Positions 34,919 through 43,384 of a stretch of DNA of 64,000 bases are shown one piece after another. Position numbers and translations under genes: made by a program. The stretch's first letter is position 1; each line of letters starts with the position of its first letter. Where the stretch lies: positions 1-64,000 of the forward strand of contig CBFHSF010000013.1 in the NCBI GenBank assembly GCA_965658445.1. Reading direction: 5' to 3'. The DNA is from CBFHSF01 sp965658445. GTDB lineage: Bacteria > Bacteroidota > Bacteroidia > Flavobacteriales > Schleiferiaceae. Below the pieces are notes generated by a model. That model did not search any database and was not told the DNA's origin. It saw only the letters and a program-made list of their open reading frames with translations.

Positions 34919-36880
34919 TTATCGAAGTCTAAGGGTTACTATGTCGTTTGGCTTGATGGCAGATCCGGGTTTGGGGTGGTGACTCGCTACCATTCCCTTG
35001 CCTTGCAATACCACTTTATATCCTTTGTTTTCCAATGCAGAAACCGCCTCTTGGGCAGACATCCCCCTCATATCAGGTAGCGTTTCTGAGGTCCATTGAA
35101 CTTCTGAATGAGCCCATTGAAAAGGCTCTACCTCCGTTTCTACTGGCGTAGTGAGAAACACTTCGTCTGCCACGGCTCTGAACACAGGAGCTGCCACGGT
35201 ACTTCCGTAATATCCCTTGTTGGGATTGGGCTTGTTGATCACCACAACACAAGAGTACACGGGATTCTCTGCGGGAAAATACCCTGCAAACGAAGCCTGG
35301 TAATCGCGATTCCCAGTCCAGTAATTCAATTGACAGGTCCCGGTTTTACCGGCCATGGTATAGATGGGGGTCTTAATGTTTTTTGCGGTGCCCTTGTCCA
35401 CAACTCCTTTGAGCAAAACTTGCAGCTTACTCAGGGTCTCCTTGGAACAAATGGCGGGATTGATCACCTCAGTTTCCATGACTTCAATGGGTCGTCCTTG
35501 ATCATTTACAGACTCCACCAAAAGGGGCTTGACCATCACACCATCATTGGCCACGGCGTTGTAAAGAGACAGCACTTGCAGGGGCGTCATGGAAATCTCA
35601 TATCCGAAGGAAATCCAAGGTAAACTGATTCCAGACCACGTGGCGTCACTTGGCGTTGGAATTTTAGGCACACCCTCTCCTTTGATTTCCATCCCCAAAG
35701 GCTTGTTGAGACCCATGGTGTACAGGTGATCGATAAAGGGTTTGGGGTTGTCTTTGTAATGAGGATAGACAGCTTTTACAATTCCCACATTGGAAGATTT
35801 TCTAAAGGCTTCGGCAACATTGATCACACCGTAACCTCCGTGTCCATTTTTTACGTTGGAGTCCTTTACTTTTTTACCATAGATTGTGTAGATACCGTTT
35901 TCTGTATCCACCATATCGGCGGTATCTACCACTCCATCTTCTAAAGCCACCATGAGGGAGGCCAACTTAAAGGTGGATCCGGGTTCCGTGGTTTCCCAAA
36001 TGGCGTAGTTTCTCTTTTCGTAATATTTACCTTCTTCTGTACGGCCGAGGTTAGAAATAGCCTTGATCTTACCCGTCTTCACCTCCATTACGACTACAGA
36101 ACCGTGGTCGGCTTCAAACTTTTCTAGCTGCGCCAACAAAGCTCTGTGCGCCACATCCTGAATTCTGGTATCTATGGTGGTTACAATATCGTATCCGTTG
36201 ATGGGCTCAACTTCAGAAGCATCGTTGAGCGGCTTCCAATTGCTGTTTGAAATTTTTTGTTTGAGCCTTTGTCCATCCACACCTTTTAGATAGGAAGAAA
36301 AGGCACCTTCGAGGCCGGCTTGATTTCGGTCTCCGTCGTACCCAATAGTTCGCTCTGCCAATTTTCCGAGTGGCATTTTTCTAAAGGACTTGGAATCGTA
36401 GATCAGTCCTCCTTTGTACTTGCCCTTTTCAAAAATGGGCCACTGCTTCATGGCCTGAAGCTGGGTAAAGGTTACATCCTTGCCGAGAACAACAAAGCGA
36501 TCACCGGCTCCGCGGGCGTTCACAAGAAAATGCTTCCACTGCGCAGCGGTTCGCTTGGGAAAAACCCTGCCCAAATGATCCGACAATTCCGCTACACCTT
36601 CCGAAAAGGTTTCATCAGAAGACGTTGTGGGATCCATGAACACGTCATACATAGGCATGGACGTGGCCAATAGTTTACCGTCAGAAGAATAAATATTTCC
36701 ACGATCTGCGGGAACGGTCACTTTTTTAAGCACTTCTTTTTCCGCTTTCGCGCGAAGCGCTGGCCCTTCTGCCGCATACGTGTACACGAGCTTAACCGCA
36801 ATGGAAACACCCACCAACACAAAGGCTGCTGTCAATACCAAAAGGCGAGAAGAGGCGGTATTTGAAGTCGGCTTACTCAT
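34919..36880 (-). CDS. ftsI: Septal peptidoglycan transpeptidase FtsI (PBP3) with PASTA domain
   Basis: FtsI cross-links septal peptidoglycan. The protein has one N-terminal helix (SRLLVLTAAFVLVGVSIAV), a dimerisation domain (VPADRGNIYSSDG) and a transpeptidase domain with the active-site serine in EPGSTFKL, the SSN motif in KSSNVG and KTGT in MAGKTGTCQ. A PASTA domain (SAQEAVSALENKGYKV) ends it, as is common in Bacteroidota. I use ATG 36880, giving 653 residues. The longer frame starts at a TTG inside ftsL. It overlaps ftsL by 8 bases. Confidence 0.95.
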   Translation of the reverse strand: MSKPTSNTASSRLLVLTAAFVLVGVSIAVKLVYTYAAEGPALRAKAEKEVLKKVTVPADRGNIYSSDGKLLATSMPMYDVFMDPTTSSDETFSEGVAELSDHLGRVFPKRTAAQWKHFLVNARGAGDRFVVLGKDVTFTQLQAMKQWPIFEKGKYKGGLIYDSKSFRKMPLGKLAERTIGYDGDRNQAGLEGAFSSYLKGVDGQRLKQKISNSNWKPLNDASEVEPINGYDIVTTIDTRIQDVAHRALLAQLEKFEADHGSVVVMEVKTGKIKAISNLGRTEEGKYYEKRNYAIWETTEPGSTFKLASLMVALEDGVVDTADMVDTENGIYTIYGKKVKDSNVKNGHGGYGVINVAEAFRKSSNVGIVKAVYPHYKDNPKPFIDHLYTMGLNKPLGMEIKGEGVPKIPTPSDATWSGISLPWISFGYEISMTPLQVLSLYNAVANDGVMVKPLLVESVNDQGRPIEVMETEVINPAICSKETLSKLQVLLKGVVDKGTAKNIKTPIYTMAGKTGTCQLNYWTGNRDYQASFAGYFPAENPVYSCVVVINKPNPNKGYYGSTVAAPVFRAVADEVFLTTPVETEVEPFQWAHSEVQWTSETLPDMRGMSAQEAVSALENKGYKVVLQGKGMVASHHPKPGSAIKPNDIVTLRLR

Positions 36881-37202
36881 CTTTGGGAGTGAGTTTTTTA
36901 GGTGGCACCGTACTTTCTTCCAAACCCAAAGCTTCCGCTCTCTCAATTACGCGAGTCTCTGAACTCATTTGCATCAAGGTGGATTTGGTATCTATGTATT
37001 CCGATTTTAATTCTTTGTGTTTTGTAGACAAACGAGCAATCTCATGCGCCTTTCTCTCTGCGGAATGGGAAGCGTTGATGGCCAAAATACAGAGCAAGAG
37101 GACGTAGAGCAGAAAAGGCAAATTCTTCAACCAAAGCTCTCGCAAGAGAAAGCTTCCGCTGAAGTACTTAGACCATTCATTATTTTTTGTGCTCTCTGCC
37201 AT
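36873..37202 (-). CDS. ftsL: FtsL-like cell division protein
   Basis: This bitopic protein of 109 residues has one helix (LPFLLYVLLLCILAINA) and a periplasmic coiled coil (ARLSTKHKELKSEYIDTKST) ending in a VIERAEALGL motif typical of FtsL. Primary sequence is poorly conserved in the family. The call rests on size, topology and the position between rsmH and ftsI. Confidence 0.82.
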   Translation of the reverse strand: MAESTKNNEWSKYFSGSFLLRELWLKNLPFLLYVLLLCILAINASHSAERKAHEIARLSTKHKELKSEYIDTKSTLMQMSSETRVIERAEALGLEESTVPPKKLTPKDE

Positions 37203-37215
37203 TTATTAGTTTGGG

Positions 37216-38133
37216 TTACGATTTTGAAGCGGACTCCTTCTTTTCCCCTATTCTTAGTTTTGCGCTTCTCGAGCGCGTATTCCTTTGCAATTCTTCTTCT
37301 TTGGGTACAATGGGCTTGCGCGTGATGATCTTTAGAGGCGTTAAGGTATTCCCGAAAAAGTCCTTTTCGGCTTGACCGTCAAAGCGACCTTCACGAATGA
37401 AATTCTTCACCAATCTATCCTCGAGGCTGTGGTAAGAAATCACCACCAATCGACCACCTGGAGCCAACACTTCACTGGCTTGTTCTAGCATTTCCTCCAA
37501 GGCTTGCAACTCTTGATTGACCTCTATGCGCAGGGCTTGAAAAACCTGAGCCAACCATTTATTTCTCTTGCCGTATGGCGCCATATCAGAAACCAACTCC
37601 ACCAATTGCTGAGTGGTCTCCATGTTGCCTTCGGCACGAGCCGCATCAATTTTATGAGCCAATGACATGGGGTTTTTCACCTCACCGTACTTTCTAAAAA
37701 TCCTTGCTAAATCTTGGGTGGTGTACTCATTGAGAACTCGATGTGCATTGAGCTCTTGAGAGGGATTCATGCGCATGTCCAACGGTCCGTCAAAACGAGT
37801 AGAAAACCCACGAGAGCCTTCGTCGAACTGATGAGAAGAAACTCCCAAATCCGCTAAGAGACCATCAATCTGCTTTATGCCATAGAGGCGTAAAAACTTC
37901 TTGAGGTGTCTAAAGTTTTGAGCGATCAGCGTGAATCGAGAATCCTCGGGAACATTGGCCAAGGCATCGGGGTCTTGATCAAATGCAAAGAGCTTTCCGT
38001 TTTCTGAAAGCTCTTTAAGAATACCACGACTGTGACCTCCACCTCCAAAGGTGACGTCCACGTAGACTCCATCGGGGTTAATAGTCAACCCTTGAAGACA
38101 TTCCGAAAACAGTACAGGATCATGATAATTCAT
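37216..38133 (-). CDS. rsmH: 16S rRNA m4C1402 methyltransferase RsmH
   Basis: RsmH (MraW) methylates N4 of C1402 in 16S rRNA. The 305-residue protein has YHDPVLFSECLQGL at the start, the SAM loop VDVTFGGGGHSRGIL, DLGVSSHQFD, RGFSTRFDGPLDMRM, QVFQALRIEVNQEL and VVISYHSLEDRLVKNF. ATG 38133 lies inside the end of mraZ (14-base overlap). The frame extends to a GTG at 38157, which would add eight residues not typical of the family. Confidence 0.96.
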   Translation of the reverse strand: MNYHDPVLFSECLQGLTINPDGVYVDVTFGGGGHSRGILKELSENGKLFAFDQDPDALANVPEDSRFTLIAQNFRHLKKFLRLYGIKQIDGLLADLGVSSHQFDEGSRGFSTRFDGPLDMRMNPSQELNAHRVLNEYTTQDLARIFRKYGEVKNPMSLAHKIDAARAEGNMETTQQLVELVSDMAPYGKRNKWLAQVFQALRIEVNQELQALEEMLEQASEVLAPGGRLVVISYHSLEDRLVKNFIREGRFDGQAEKDFFGNTLTPLKIITRKPIVPKEEELQRNTRSRSAKLRIGEKKESASKS

Positions 38134-38593
38134 CCGCAGAGAGATCTGAAATTCCACCCATGACTTCTTCTGCCAATACCGCGAAGTCTACATCGGATGG
38201 ATTCACAGAAGCCTCGTACTGCCCCTTATCCCAAACCTCAATAATACTTCCCGTAGCACTTAGCACTAAAGAAGAGGACAAACCCGCGTAGCCTACCAAA
38301 TCCTTAGGGAATTGGATTCTACCACTGGCGTCCATTTCAATCAGCTTGACCCCGGCCATAAACATGCGCACGAAGTCGTTATTCTTTTTCACAAATCGAT
38401 TGAGCTTGTTGACGCGGGCCATCACTCGGTCCCACTCGTCCATAGGATACAATTCCAAACACGAGCTAAAGACGCTTCGCTTGAGCACAAATCCGCGCTC
38501 CAAGGCAGAAAGCATTTGCTTTTTTAACCCTGAAGGCAGAAGAGCACGGCCCTTCGCATCCATCTTACACTCATGTACTCCTATCAAATTCAA
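38120..38593 (-). CDS. mraZ: Transcriptional regulator MraZ (TTG start)
   Basis: MraZ is a DNA-binding, AbrB-like ring protein that controls the dcw cluster, including itself. The 157-residue protein carries two SpoVT-AbrB-like halves: ECKMDAKGRALLPSGLKKQM and, in the second half, LIEMDASGRIQFPKDLVGYA. No ATG exists between the upstream stop and the conserved N-terminus, so it must start at a weak codon; TTG 38593 gives NLIGVHECKMDAKG, the usual family start. The gene is preceded by three spaced GTGG boxes that look like its own operator. It is the first gene of the dcw transcript. Confidence 0.93.
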   Translation of the reverse strand: MNLIGVHECKMDAKGRALLPSGLKKQMLSALERGFVLKRSVFSSCLELYPMDEWDRVMARVNKLNRFVKKNNDFVRMFMAGVKLIEMDASGRIQFPKDLVGYAGLSSSLVLSATGSIIEVWDKGQYEASVNPSDVDFAVLAEEVMGGISDLSADELS

Positions 38594-38621
38594 TCGGTTA
38601 GCTTTTAGAAACTGATTGTCT

Positions 38622-38629
38622 CAAAGATA
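38622..38629 (-). promoter_or_regulatory. -7 box of the dcw cluster promoter
   Basis: TATCTTTG on the minus strand matches TAnnTTTG, about 28 bases before the mraZ start. The region where a -33 element would lie is occupied by the MraZ-like boxes. Confidence 0.65.
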
Positions 38630-38639
38630 AAATTATCTC

Positions 38640-38664
38640 TCCACTATTTCCCACCAATTACCAC
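38640..38664 (-). promoter_or_regulatory. Probable MraZ operator (three GTGG boxes, 10-bp period)
   Basis: On the minus strand GTGGT-N5-GTGGG-N5-GTGGA. The three CCAC cores on the plus strand begin at 38641, 38651 and 38661, exactly one helical turn apart. Known MraZ sites in other bacteria are TGGGN repeats separated by 5 bases. The position directly upstream of the -7 box suits repression of mraZ and the dcw genes. Confidence 0.75.
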
Positions 38665-38786
38665 TTTGTTGATAACTTTTGATAAGTGAGAATCTTACAG
38701 CGGAAGAGCAAGATATGACAATTTCTTTAAAACAACAGTATTGCCAATAATAGCAACGATTAAGAAAATGAGATAGTATATAAAAA

Positions 38787-38805
38787 GTGGGTGGGAAAAA
38801 GTGGA
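38787..38805 (+). promoter_or_regulatory. Second MraZ-like box cluster, towards ysxC
   Basis: GTGG (38787) abuts GTGGG (38791), followed after 5 A by GTGGA (38801). The last two have the same 10-bp spacing as the mraZ operator but lie on the plus strand, about 55 bases upstream of the ysxC -7 box. Confidence 0.5.
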
Positions 38806-38859
38806 GAACTAAAACCAATTGCCCGAAAAAGAAAACCAAGCGCTCCATTAAAAAAGTGG

Positions 38860-38867
38860 TACTTTTG
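38860..38867 (+). promoter_or_regulatory. -7 box of ysxC
   Basis: TACTTTTG matches TAnnTTTG, 17 bases before the GTG start. Confidence 0.6.
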
Positions 38868-38884
38868 ACGCCAAATTAGAAGCC

Positions 38885-39496
38885 GTGAAAGCCGAGTTTA
38901 TTACATCCAATACGCGCGTAGACCAATGCCCTCAGGAACCCATTCCGGAGTATGCATTTATCGGTCGATCCAACGTGGGAAAATCTTCTTTGATCAATCA
39001 CATTGCAGAAATCAAGAACCTAGCGAAGACCTCGTCTAAGCCGGGAAAAACGCAATTGATCAACCACTTTAAGATGGATGACAAATGGTACTTGGTGGAT
39101 TTACCGGGATACGGTTACGCCAAGACCTCGAAGTCGGCAAAAAAGAGCTTCCAAGCTTTGATTACCCGCTACATTACGGAGCGCAAAAACTTGGTAAACC
39201 TGTTTGTATTGGTAGACTCTAGACACGAGCCGCAGAAAATTGACTTGGAGTTTATGGAGTGGCTGGGAGAAAATGGGGTGCCGTTTTCTATTGTCTTTAC
39301 AAAAATTGACAAGCTGTCCTCCAACGAACTCAATAAGAACACCGCCAAGTACAAAAAGAAAATGTTGCAGACTTGGGAAGAAATGCCCAAGACCTTTGTG
39401 ACGTCTTCGGAAAGTAAAATTGGACGTCTGGATATCTTAAACTACATCGACCAGCTGAACGATCAACTGGCCGGTGAAATCAGAAAGCTATTTTAA
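38885..39496 (+). CDS. ysxC: Ribosome biogenesis GTP-binding protein YsxC/YihA (EngB)
   Basis: This essential small GTPase acts in assembly of the large ribosomal subunit. The 203-residue protein has G1 GRSNVGKSSLIN, G2 SKPGKTQ, G3 VDLPGYGYAKTS and G4 FTKIDKL. The start is GTG 38885, giving KAEFITSNTRVDQCP, which aligns with the family N-terminus; there is no suitable ATG. It is convergent with gldC. Confidence 0.95.
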   Translation: MKAEFITSNTRVDQCPQEPIPEYAFIGRSNVGKSSLINHIAEIKNLAKTSSKPGKTQLINHFKMDDKWYLVDLPGYGYAKTSKSAKKSFQALITRYITERKNLVNLFVLVDSRHEPQKIDLEFMEWLGENGVPFSIVFTKIDKLSSNELNKNTAKYKKKMLQTWEEMPKTFVTSSESKIGRLDILNYIDQLNDQLAGEIRKLF

Positions 39497-39526
39497 GAAG
39501 CGCTTACTTCCTTTTCTACATCTTTC

Positions 39527-39877
39527 TTACTTCTTCTTCTCGATGAGCTCGAGCTTTTCCGCAAAGTAGCGGGCGAAGTCCTTCATGTCCAATGCCATCT
39601 CTTTTTCATTGGTGGCACGCTCTAATGAATCTGCCATAGAAAGCAGGGTTTGGTGATAGAACTTCTTCATATCATCCATTCTCATTTCTTTGGTCCAAAG
39701 GTCAATGCGCAAAGTGTCTTGCGTTCTCTCGTCCCAAACCGATAGCATAAACGCACTTGCAGGCTCTCCTTTTACGCCACCGTCTGCAGCGTCCCAGGAA
39801 ATTTTTTCGGGCAACTTATTCTCGTCAAGATCAATGTGTAATGCGATCTCTGATCTGTGTAATTTCTTGTCTTTCAT
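39527..39877 (-). CDS. gldC: Gliding motility protein GldC
   Basis: The 116-residue soluble protein matches GldC: SEIALHIDLDENKLPEKISW, then DGGVKGEPASAFMLSVWD, LRIDLWTKEM and KKFYHQTLLSMADSLERAT. GldC assists gliding in Flavobacterium and is also found in non-gliding relatives; its biochemistry is unknown. It follows gldB by 80 bases, the order known from gliding bacteria. Confidence 0.92.
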   Translation of the reverse strand: MKDKKLHRSEIALHIDLDENKLPEKISWDAADGGVKGEPASAFMLSVWDERTQDTLRIDLWTKEMRMDDMKKFYHQTLLSMADSLERATNEKEMALDMKDFARYFAEKLELIEKKK

Positions 39878-39957
39878 CTCTTTAATATTTGCCTTGTTAC
39901 AAACACTCCGTCAACGGACCAACTCCTTTGGCTTGTACTTTGAGTGGTTTGTATTTC

Positions 39958-40935
39958 TTAAGGCTTGTATTTTGAATTTTTAAAAATCTCGGTTGCATCC
40001 GTCTTCGCCAACAACTCTTGAACCGTCACTTCAGGATGCTCTTCCATATAACTAGAAACAATTTTATAGCCCACCCATTTTCCAATGGCCCCTGGACTCT
40101 GATAGTCATCCGGTACGCCAAACTTTGAAAACGGAGCGGTTTCTATAAACCTTCTCTTCAGGTCAAACTCTGAAGAAAAGAGGTATTCTTGATCGATAAA
40201 ATACGTCCACATTTCCTTTTCATGGGTTTCACAAAACGTCATTTCGTCAACAGAATATCTCATCAATAGTTTTTCTTCCAACTCGGGATTGAGGGCGCGC
40301 ATTCCATAGTACACCTGACCCCAGTAAATCATATCTGCCAGGAGTGTAACGTCCTTAGGATTCTTCTTTACCATAGGAGAAATCACTGCTTCCGAAAATG
40401 CGCTGGGCAAAAATCTCGCTTGGCGCTGAAACTTCTGATAATCGGCCATGTGCTTGTATGCAGGATGCGTTCCTCCCAAGAACAAATCAGAGGCGATAAA
40501 GACCACAGAATCTGCATAGACAATGGGGAATCCATAATCTAAATTGGAAATATAGGTTTGCACTGACTCTAGAGAATGAGACGGATAGTAATAGTACAGA
40601 TGCTTAAGGATTTTTTCCATTTTCCCATCCATACCACTGTAGTTACCAAATACCTTTACGATATCAGTATAGAGTCTGTACTGAGTGGGATCTTCGCGAC
40701 GCTCCTGCCAAAAAGTATCCGTCCCTGACATAAAGAACAAGGGATAATCACTTCGCAAAACCTGTAGGTCACCGTTGAGAAAACCCGTACTATCTGTATC
40801 GTAAAAAGCCAAGTCAAAGTGTTGGATACGAGGACTTCTCTCCACGGTAGACAAATCAATTTTCAATCGATCTTTGGAACAACCGGTGAGCAGCAAAGCA
40901 ACCGCAAGAACACTGTAAACTAAGATTCTCTTCAT
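39958..40935 (-). CDS. gldB: Gliding motility lipoprotein GldB
   Basis: The 325-residue lipoprotein has signal KRILVYSVLAVALLLTGC with lipobox LTGC. The mature part (IQHFDLAFYDTDST, YYYPSHSLESVQTYIS, GGTHPAYKHM, HEKEMWTYFID) resembles GldB, an essential part of the gliding/type IX secretion associated set in Flavobacterium. I use ATG 40935. The upstream TTG (40944) belongs to the -7 box. The presence of GldB and GldC alone does not prove gliding. Confidence 0.9.
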   Translation of the reverse strand: MKRILVYSVLAVALLLTGCSKDRLKIDLSTVERSPRIQHFDLAFYDTDSTGFLNGDLQVLRSDYPLFFMSGTDTFWQERREDPTQYRLYTDIVKVFGNYSGMDGKMEKILKHLYYYYPSHSLESVQTYISNLDYGFPIVYADSVVFIASDLFLGGTHPAYKHMADYQKFQRQARFLPSAFSEAVISPMVKKNPKDVTLLADMIYWGQVYYGMRALNPELEEKLLMRYSVDEMTFCETHEKEMWTYFIDQEYLFSSEFDLKRRFIETAPFSKFGVPDDYQSPGAIGKWVGYKIVSSYMEEHPEVTVQELLAKTDATEIFKNSKYKP

Positions 40936-40941
40936 GGGGCA

Positions 40942-40949
40942 CAAATTTA
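40942..40949 (-). promoter_or_regulatory. -7 box of gldB, predicting a leaderless mRNA
   Basis: TAAATTTG on the minus strand matches TAnnTTTG. Only 6 bases separate it from the ATG, so transcription should start at or next to the start codon. Confidence 0.6.
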
Positions 40950-40997
40950 GGGATTTGGTATCTTTAACGCATCAAATTACAAGAATAAGATAAGGGT

Positions 40998-41786
40998 ATG
41001 GAAAAAGTAGCGAATCACATCGTGAAATGGATGAAGGACTATGTAAATTCTGCGGGGTCCAAGGGATTTGTGGTGGGAGTATCCGGTGGCATAGACAGTG
41101 CCGTTACCTCTACACTAGCCGCTTTGACAGGACTTCCTACAACTTTGGTAGAAATGCCCATCCACCAACCCGAATCTCAAGTGACACGCGCCTGGGAACA
41201 CATTAAAAACCTCGAAGCTAAACATCCCAATGTCAAGGGCATTACCATGCAATTGACCCCGGTGTTTGATCAAATGGTATCGACCTATGAGTTCACAGAG
41301 AGCGAAGAGATTGCAGAAATGTCTCTTGTAAACACACGTGCGAGACTGAGAATGACCACTCTGTACTTCTTGGCTTCTAATAGAGGGGCACTGGTAGCTG
41401 GAACGGGAAACAAAGTGGAGGATTTTGGCGTGGGATTCTACACCAAATACGGAGACGGCGGCGTAGACCTCAGCCCAATAGCCGATCTTGTTAAGACGGA
41501 AGTGTTTGCCTTGGGTGCACACCTAGGAGTTCCCGAAAGCATCCTACAAGCCAAACCTACGGATGGACTTTGGGGAGATGATCGTTCTGACGAAGATCAG
41601 ATTGGAGCTTCCTATCCAGAGTTGGAATGGGCTATGGATCAAACGGACCTGGGAAAAACCGCGGAGAATTTTGAAGGAAGAGAACGTGAAGTATTTGAAA
41701 TTTTCACCCGCCTCAACCGTCAGAATCAACACAAAATGCTTCCCATTCCCGTCTGTGATATTCCAGAGGACATCAGAGGAAAATAA
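40998..41786 (+). CDS. nadE: NAD+ synthase (ammonia-dependent)
   Basis: NadE amidates nicotinic acid adenine dinucleotide to NAD+. The 262-residue protein has the PP-loop GVSGGIDSAVTS, NTRARLRMTTLYFLA, GTGNKVEDFGVGFYTKYGDG and PTDGLWGDDRSDEDQIG. No glutaminase domain is present, so ammonia is the expected nitrogen donor. It is divergent from gldB, an arrangement I recall from Flavobacterium. Confidence 0.95.
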   Translation: MEKVANHIVKWMKDYVNSAGSKGFVVGVSGGIDSAVTSTLAALTGLPTTLVEMPIHQPESQVTRAWEHIKNLEAKHPNVKGITMQLTPVFDQMVSTYEFTESEEIAEMSLVNTRARLRMTTLYFLASNRGALVAGTGNKVEDFGVGFYTKYGDGGVDLSPIADLVKTEVFALGAHLGVPESILQAKPTDGLWGDDRSDEDQIGASYPELEWAMDQTDLGKTAENFEGREREVFEIFTRLNRQNQHKMLPIPVCDIPEDIRGK

Positions 41787-41810
41787 ACAACAGGAAAACC
41801 GAATTTCGGC

Positions 41811-42563
41811 TTACAGCTTGATAAAAGTGATTTTAGATTGGGTCCCTTTATTGGGCTCGCTGGTAAAGGAAATGTTGGCACCTAACATGGGCAACAGGTC
41901 ATAGACGATGGCCATTCCCACCCCAGTACCTTCTTCGTTATTCGTTCCCTTGCGGGTGAAGGCAATGCTTGGATTGTTGAGTTTGTCCAACTCATCCTCA
42001 GACATTCCCATTCCAAAATCTTGAATGACTAGGGTGTTTTCGTTTTCTACAAAACCAACAATTTTGCTCTTGTTAAAAGAAAACTTAATGGCGTTGGAAA
42101 TAATATTTTGAAGTATGAGGTGAATTACCCTTCTATCGCCTTGGACTAAAATATCGCCTTTGAGCTCAGAAATTAACTCCAATTCTTTGAGACGCGCCTG
42201 GCCAGAGTATATTTCAAACACTTCCTCTAAGGTGTCCTTGAGATTGGTGAACTCTGGCTTTTCTTCTTGCTGAGGAATACGGGCTTTTGACCACATGAGA
42301 ACCTGTTGTACCAGATTGATCATGGCCTCCGAAGATTCGGACAAGGCGAGAATAGACTCCTTCTTCTCTAGGTCAGAAAGGGTCTCCCAGTTCTTCTCCA
42401 AAAAGCTAGCAACGTGGTGAAAGTAGTTAAGGGGAGCTTTGACGTTGTGAGATAAAATGGAAATAAATCGGCCTTTTGCTTCGTTCGACTTTTTCAGGGA
42501 TGATATTTCTTCTTTCGAAGGATTTGCCACTATTTTTTCAGGGGTTTCAGGTAAATTAAACAA
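41811..42563 (-). CDS. Sensor-less histidine kinase (HisKA/HATPase)
   Basis: The 250-residue protein consists of a short N-terminus, a HisKA helix pair with the phospho-acceptor His in ISILSHNVKAPLNYF (H39) and an HATPase domain with NIISNAIKFS (N box), IQDFGMGM (G1) and GTGVGMAIVYDLL (G2). There is no membrane segment or PAS domain, so the signal must come from a partner or from the cytoplasm. No ATG is available: TTG 42563 or GTG 42530 must be the start. It is divergent from a NarL-type response regulator, probably its partner. Confidence 0.85.
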   Translation of the reverse strand: MFNLPETPEKIVANPSKEEISSLKKSNEAKGRFISILSHNVKAPLNYFHHVASFLEKNWETLSDLEKKESILALSESSEAMINLVQQVLMWSKARIPQQEEKPEFTNLKDTLEEVFEIYSGQARLKELELISELKGDILVQGDRRVIHLILQNIISNAIKFSFNKSKIVGFVENENTLVIQDFGMGMSEDELDKLNNPSIAFTRKGTNNEEGTGVGMAIVYDLLPMLGANISFTSEPNKGTQSKITFIKL

Positions 42564-42659
42564 TCAATAAAATATTTCCATTAAATTCGTACAAAGAAAA
42601 GAATATTATTTAATTTAATAAGACTTTTCCTACTAATTTTTCAATACGAAGGTACTATA

Positions 42660-43268
42660 ATGATTAACACATTCTTAGCAGATGATCACGCTGTAATTAG
42701 AAAAGGGCTTCAACTTTTCATCAGCAACGATCAGGAACTCTCACTTGTAGGAGAAGCGGTTGATGGGGAAGATTTGTTCCATAAACTACCCTCGTCAGAT
42801 GTAGATGTTTTACTTTTGGATATTGACATGCCCAAGACCAACGGGATCACTGCCCTGAGGACTTTGGCGGAGGAATACCCTCATGTAAAAGTGCTTATCC
42901 TAAGTATGCATCCTGAAGAGATTTACGGACTTACCGCCCGTAAACTGGGAGCTAAGGGCTACTTGTCCAAAGACTCCAATCCCGCCGAGATTATTGCCGC
43001 CATTAAGGAGGTATATGCTGGGCAGGAAAAATTCAATGAAGAGATCTACAAGAAGAACAAGAAAGGCGCAATTTCTACTGTGAAGTTGTCTAAGCGCGAA
43101 AGCGAAGTTCTCAAGTTGATTTCCTCTGGAAAGAGCAACAAAGAAATCAGCCAGGATCTGGAGATTTCAGACAAAACAGTTTCCACCTACAAACTGAGAT
43201 TGCTCAAAAAGCTCGGAGCAAAGAACGTTGTGGACTTGATCAACTTTGGTCAAAAACACCAGTTCTAA
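42660..43268 (+). CDS. NarL/LuxR-family response regulator
   Basis: The 202-residue protein has a receiver domain with acidic pair D8/D9, phospho-acceptor D54 in LLLDIDMP and K104 in GYLSKDS. A C-terminal LuxR-type helix-turn-helix follows (LSKRESEVLKLISSGKSNKE and ISDKTVSTYKLRLLKKLG). It is a DNA-binding output for the divergent histidine kinase, 96 bases away. Target genes cannot be inferred. A strong terminator follows. Confidence 0.92.
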   Translation: MINTFLADDHAVIRKGLQLFISNDQELSLVGEAVDGEDLFHKLPSSDVDVLLLDIDMPKTNGITALRTLAEEYPHVKVLILSMHPEEIYGLTARKLGAKGYLSKDSNPAEIIAAIKEVYAGQEKFNEEIYKKNKKGAISTVKLSKRESEVLKLISSGKSNKEISQDLEISDKTVSTYKLRLLKKLGAKNVVDLINFGQKHQF

Positions 43269-43310
43269 AGTTCCGAAAACCACAAAACCACTTTACACCT
43301 ATAAAGCAAA

Positions 43311-43337
43311 AGAGGAGGCCAATGGCCTCCTCTTTTT
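43311..43337 (+). terminator. Terminator after the response regulator (bidirectional)
   Basis: AGAGGAGGCC and GGCCTCCTCT are perfect inverted copies around AAT. Five T follow on the plus strand and four on the minus strand, so hppA (ending at 43385) may use it too. Confidence 0.85.
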
Positions 43338-43384
43338 GTATGTGAGTATGCATACTTTTTACAGCATGCCATTTTTCGATGTCC

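Noticed and set aside
36881..36946. N-terminal extension of ftsI to the TTG at 36946
   Set aside because: It would overlap ftsL deeply and add basic residues not seen in the family; ATG 36880 gives the normal start before the membrane helix.
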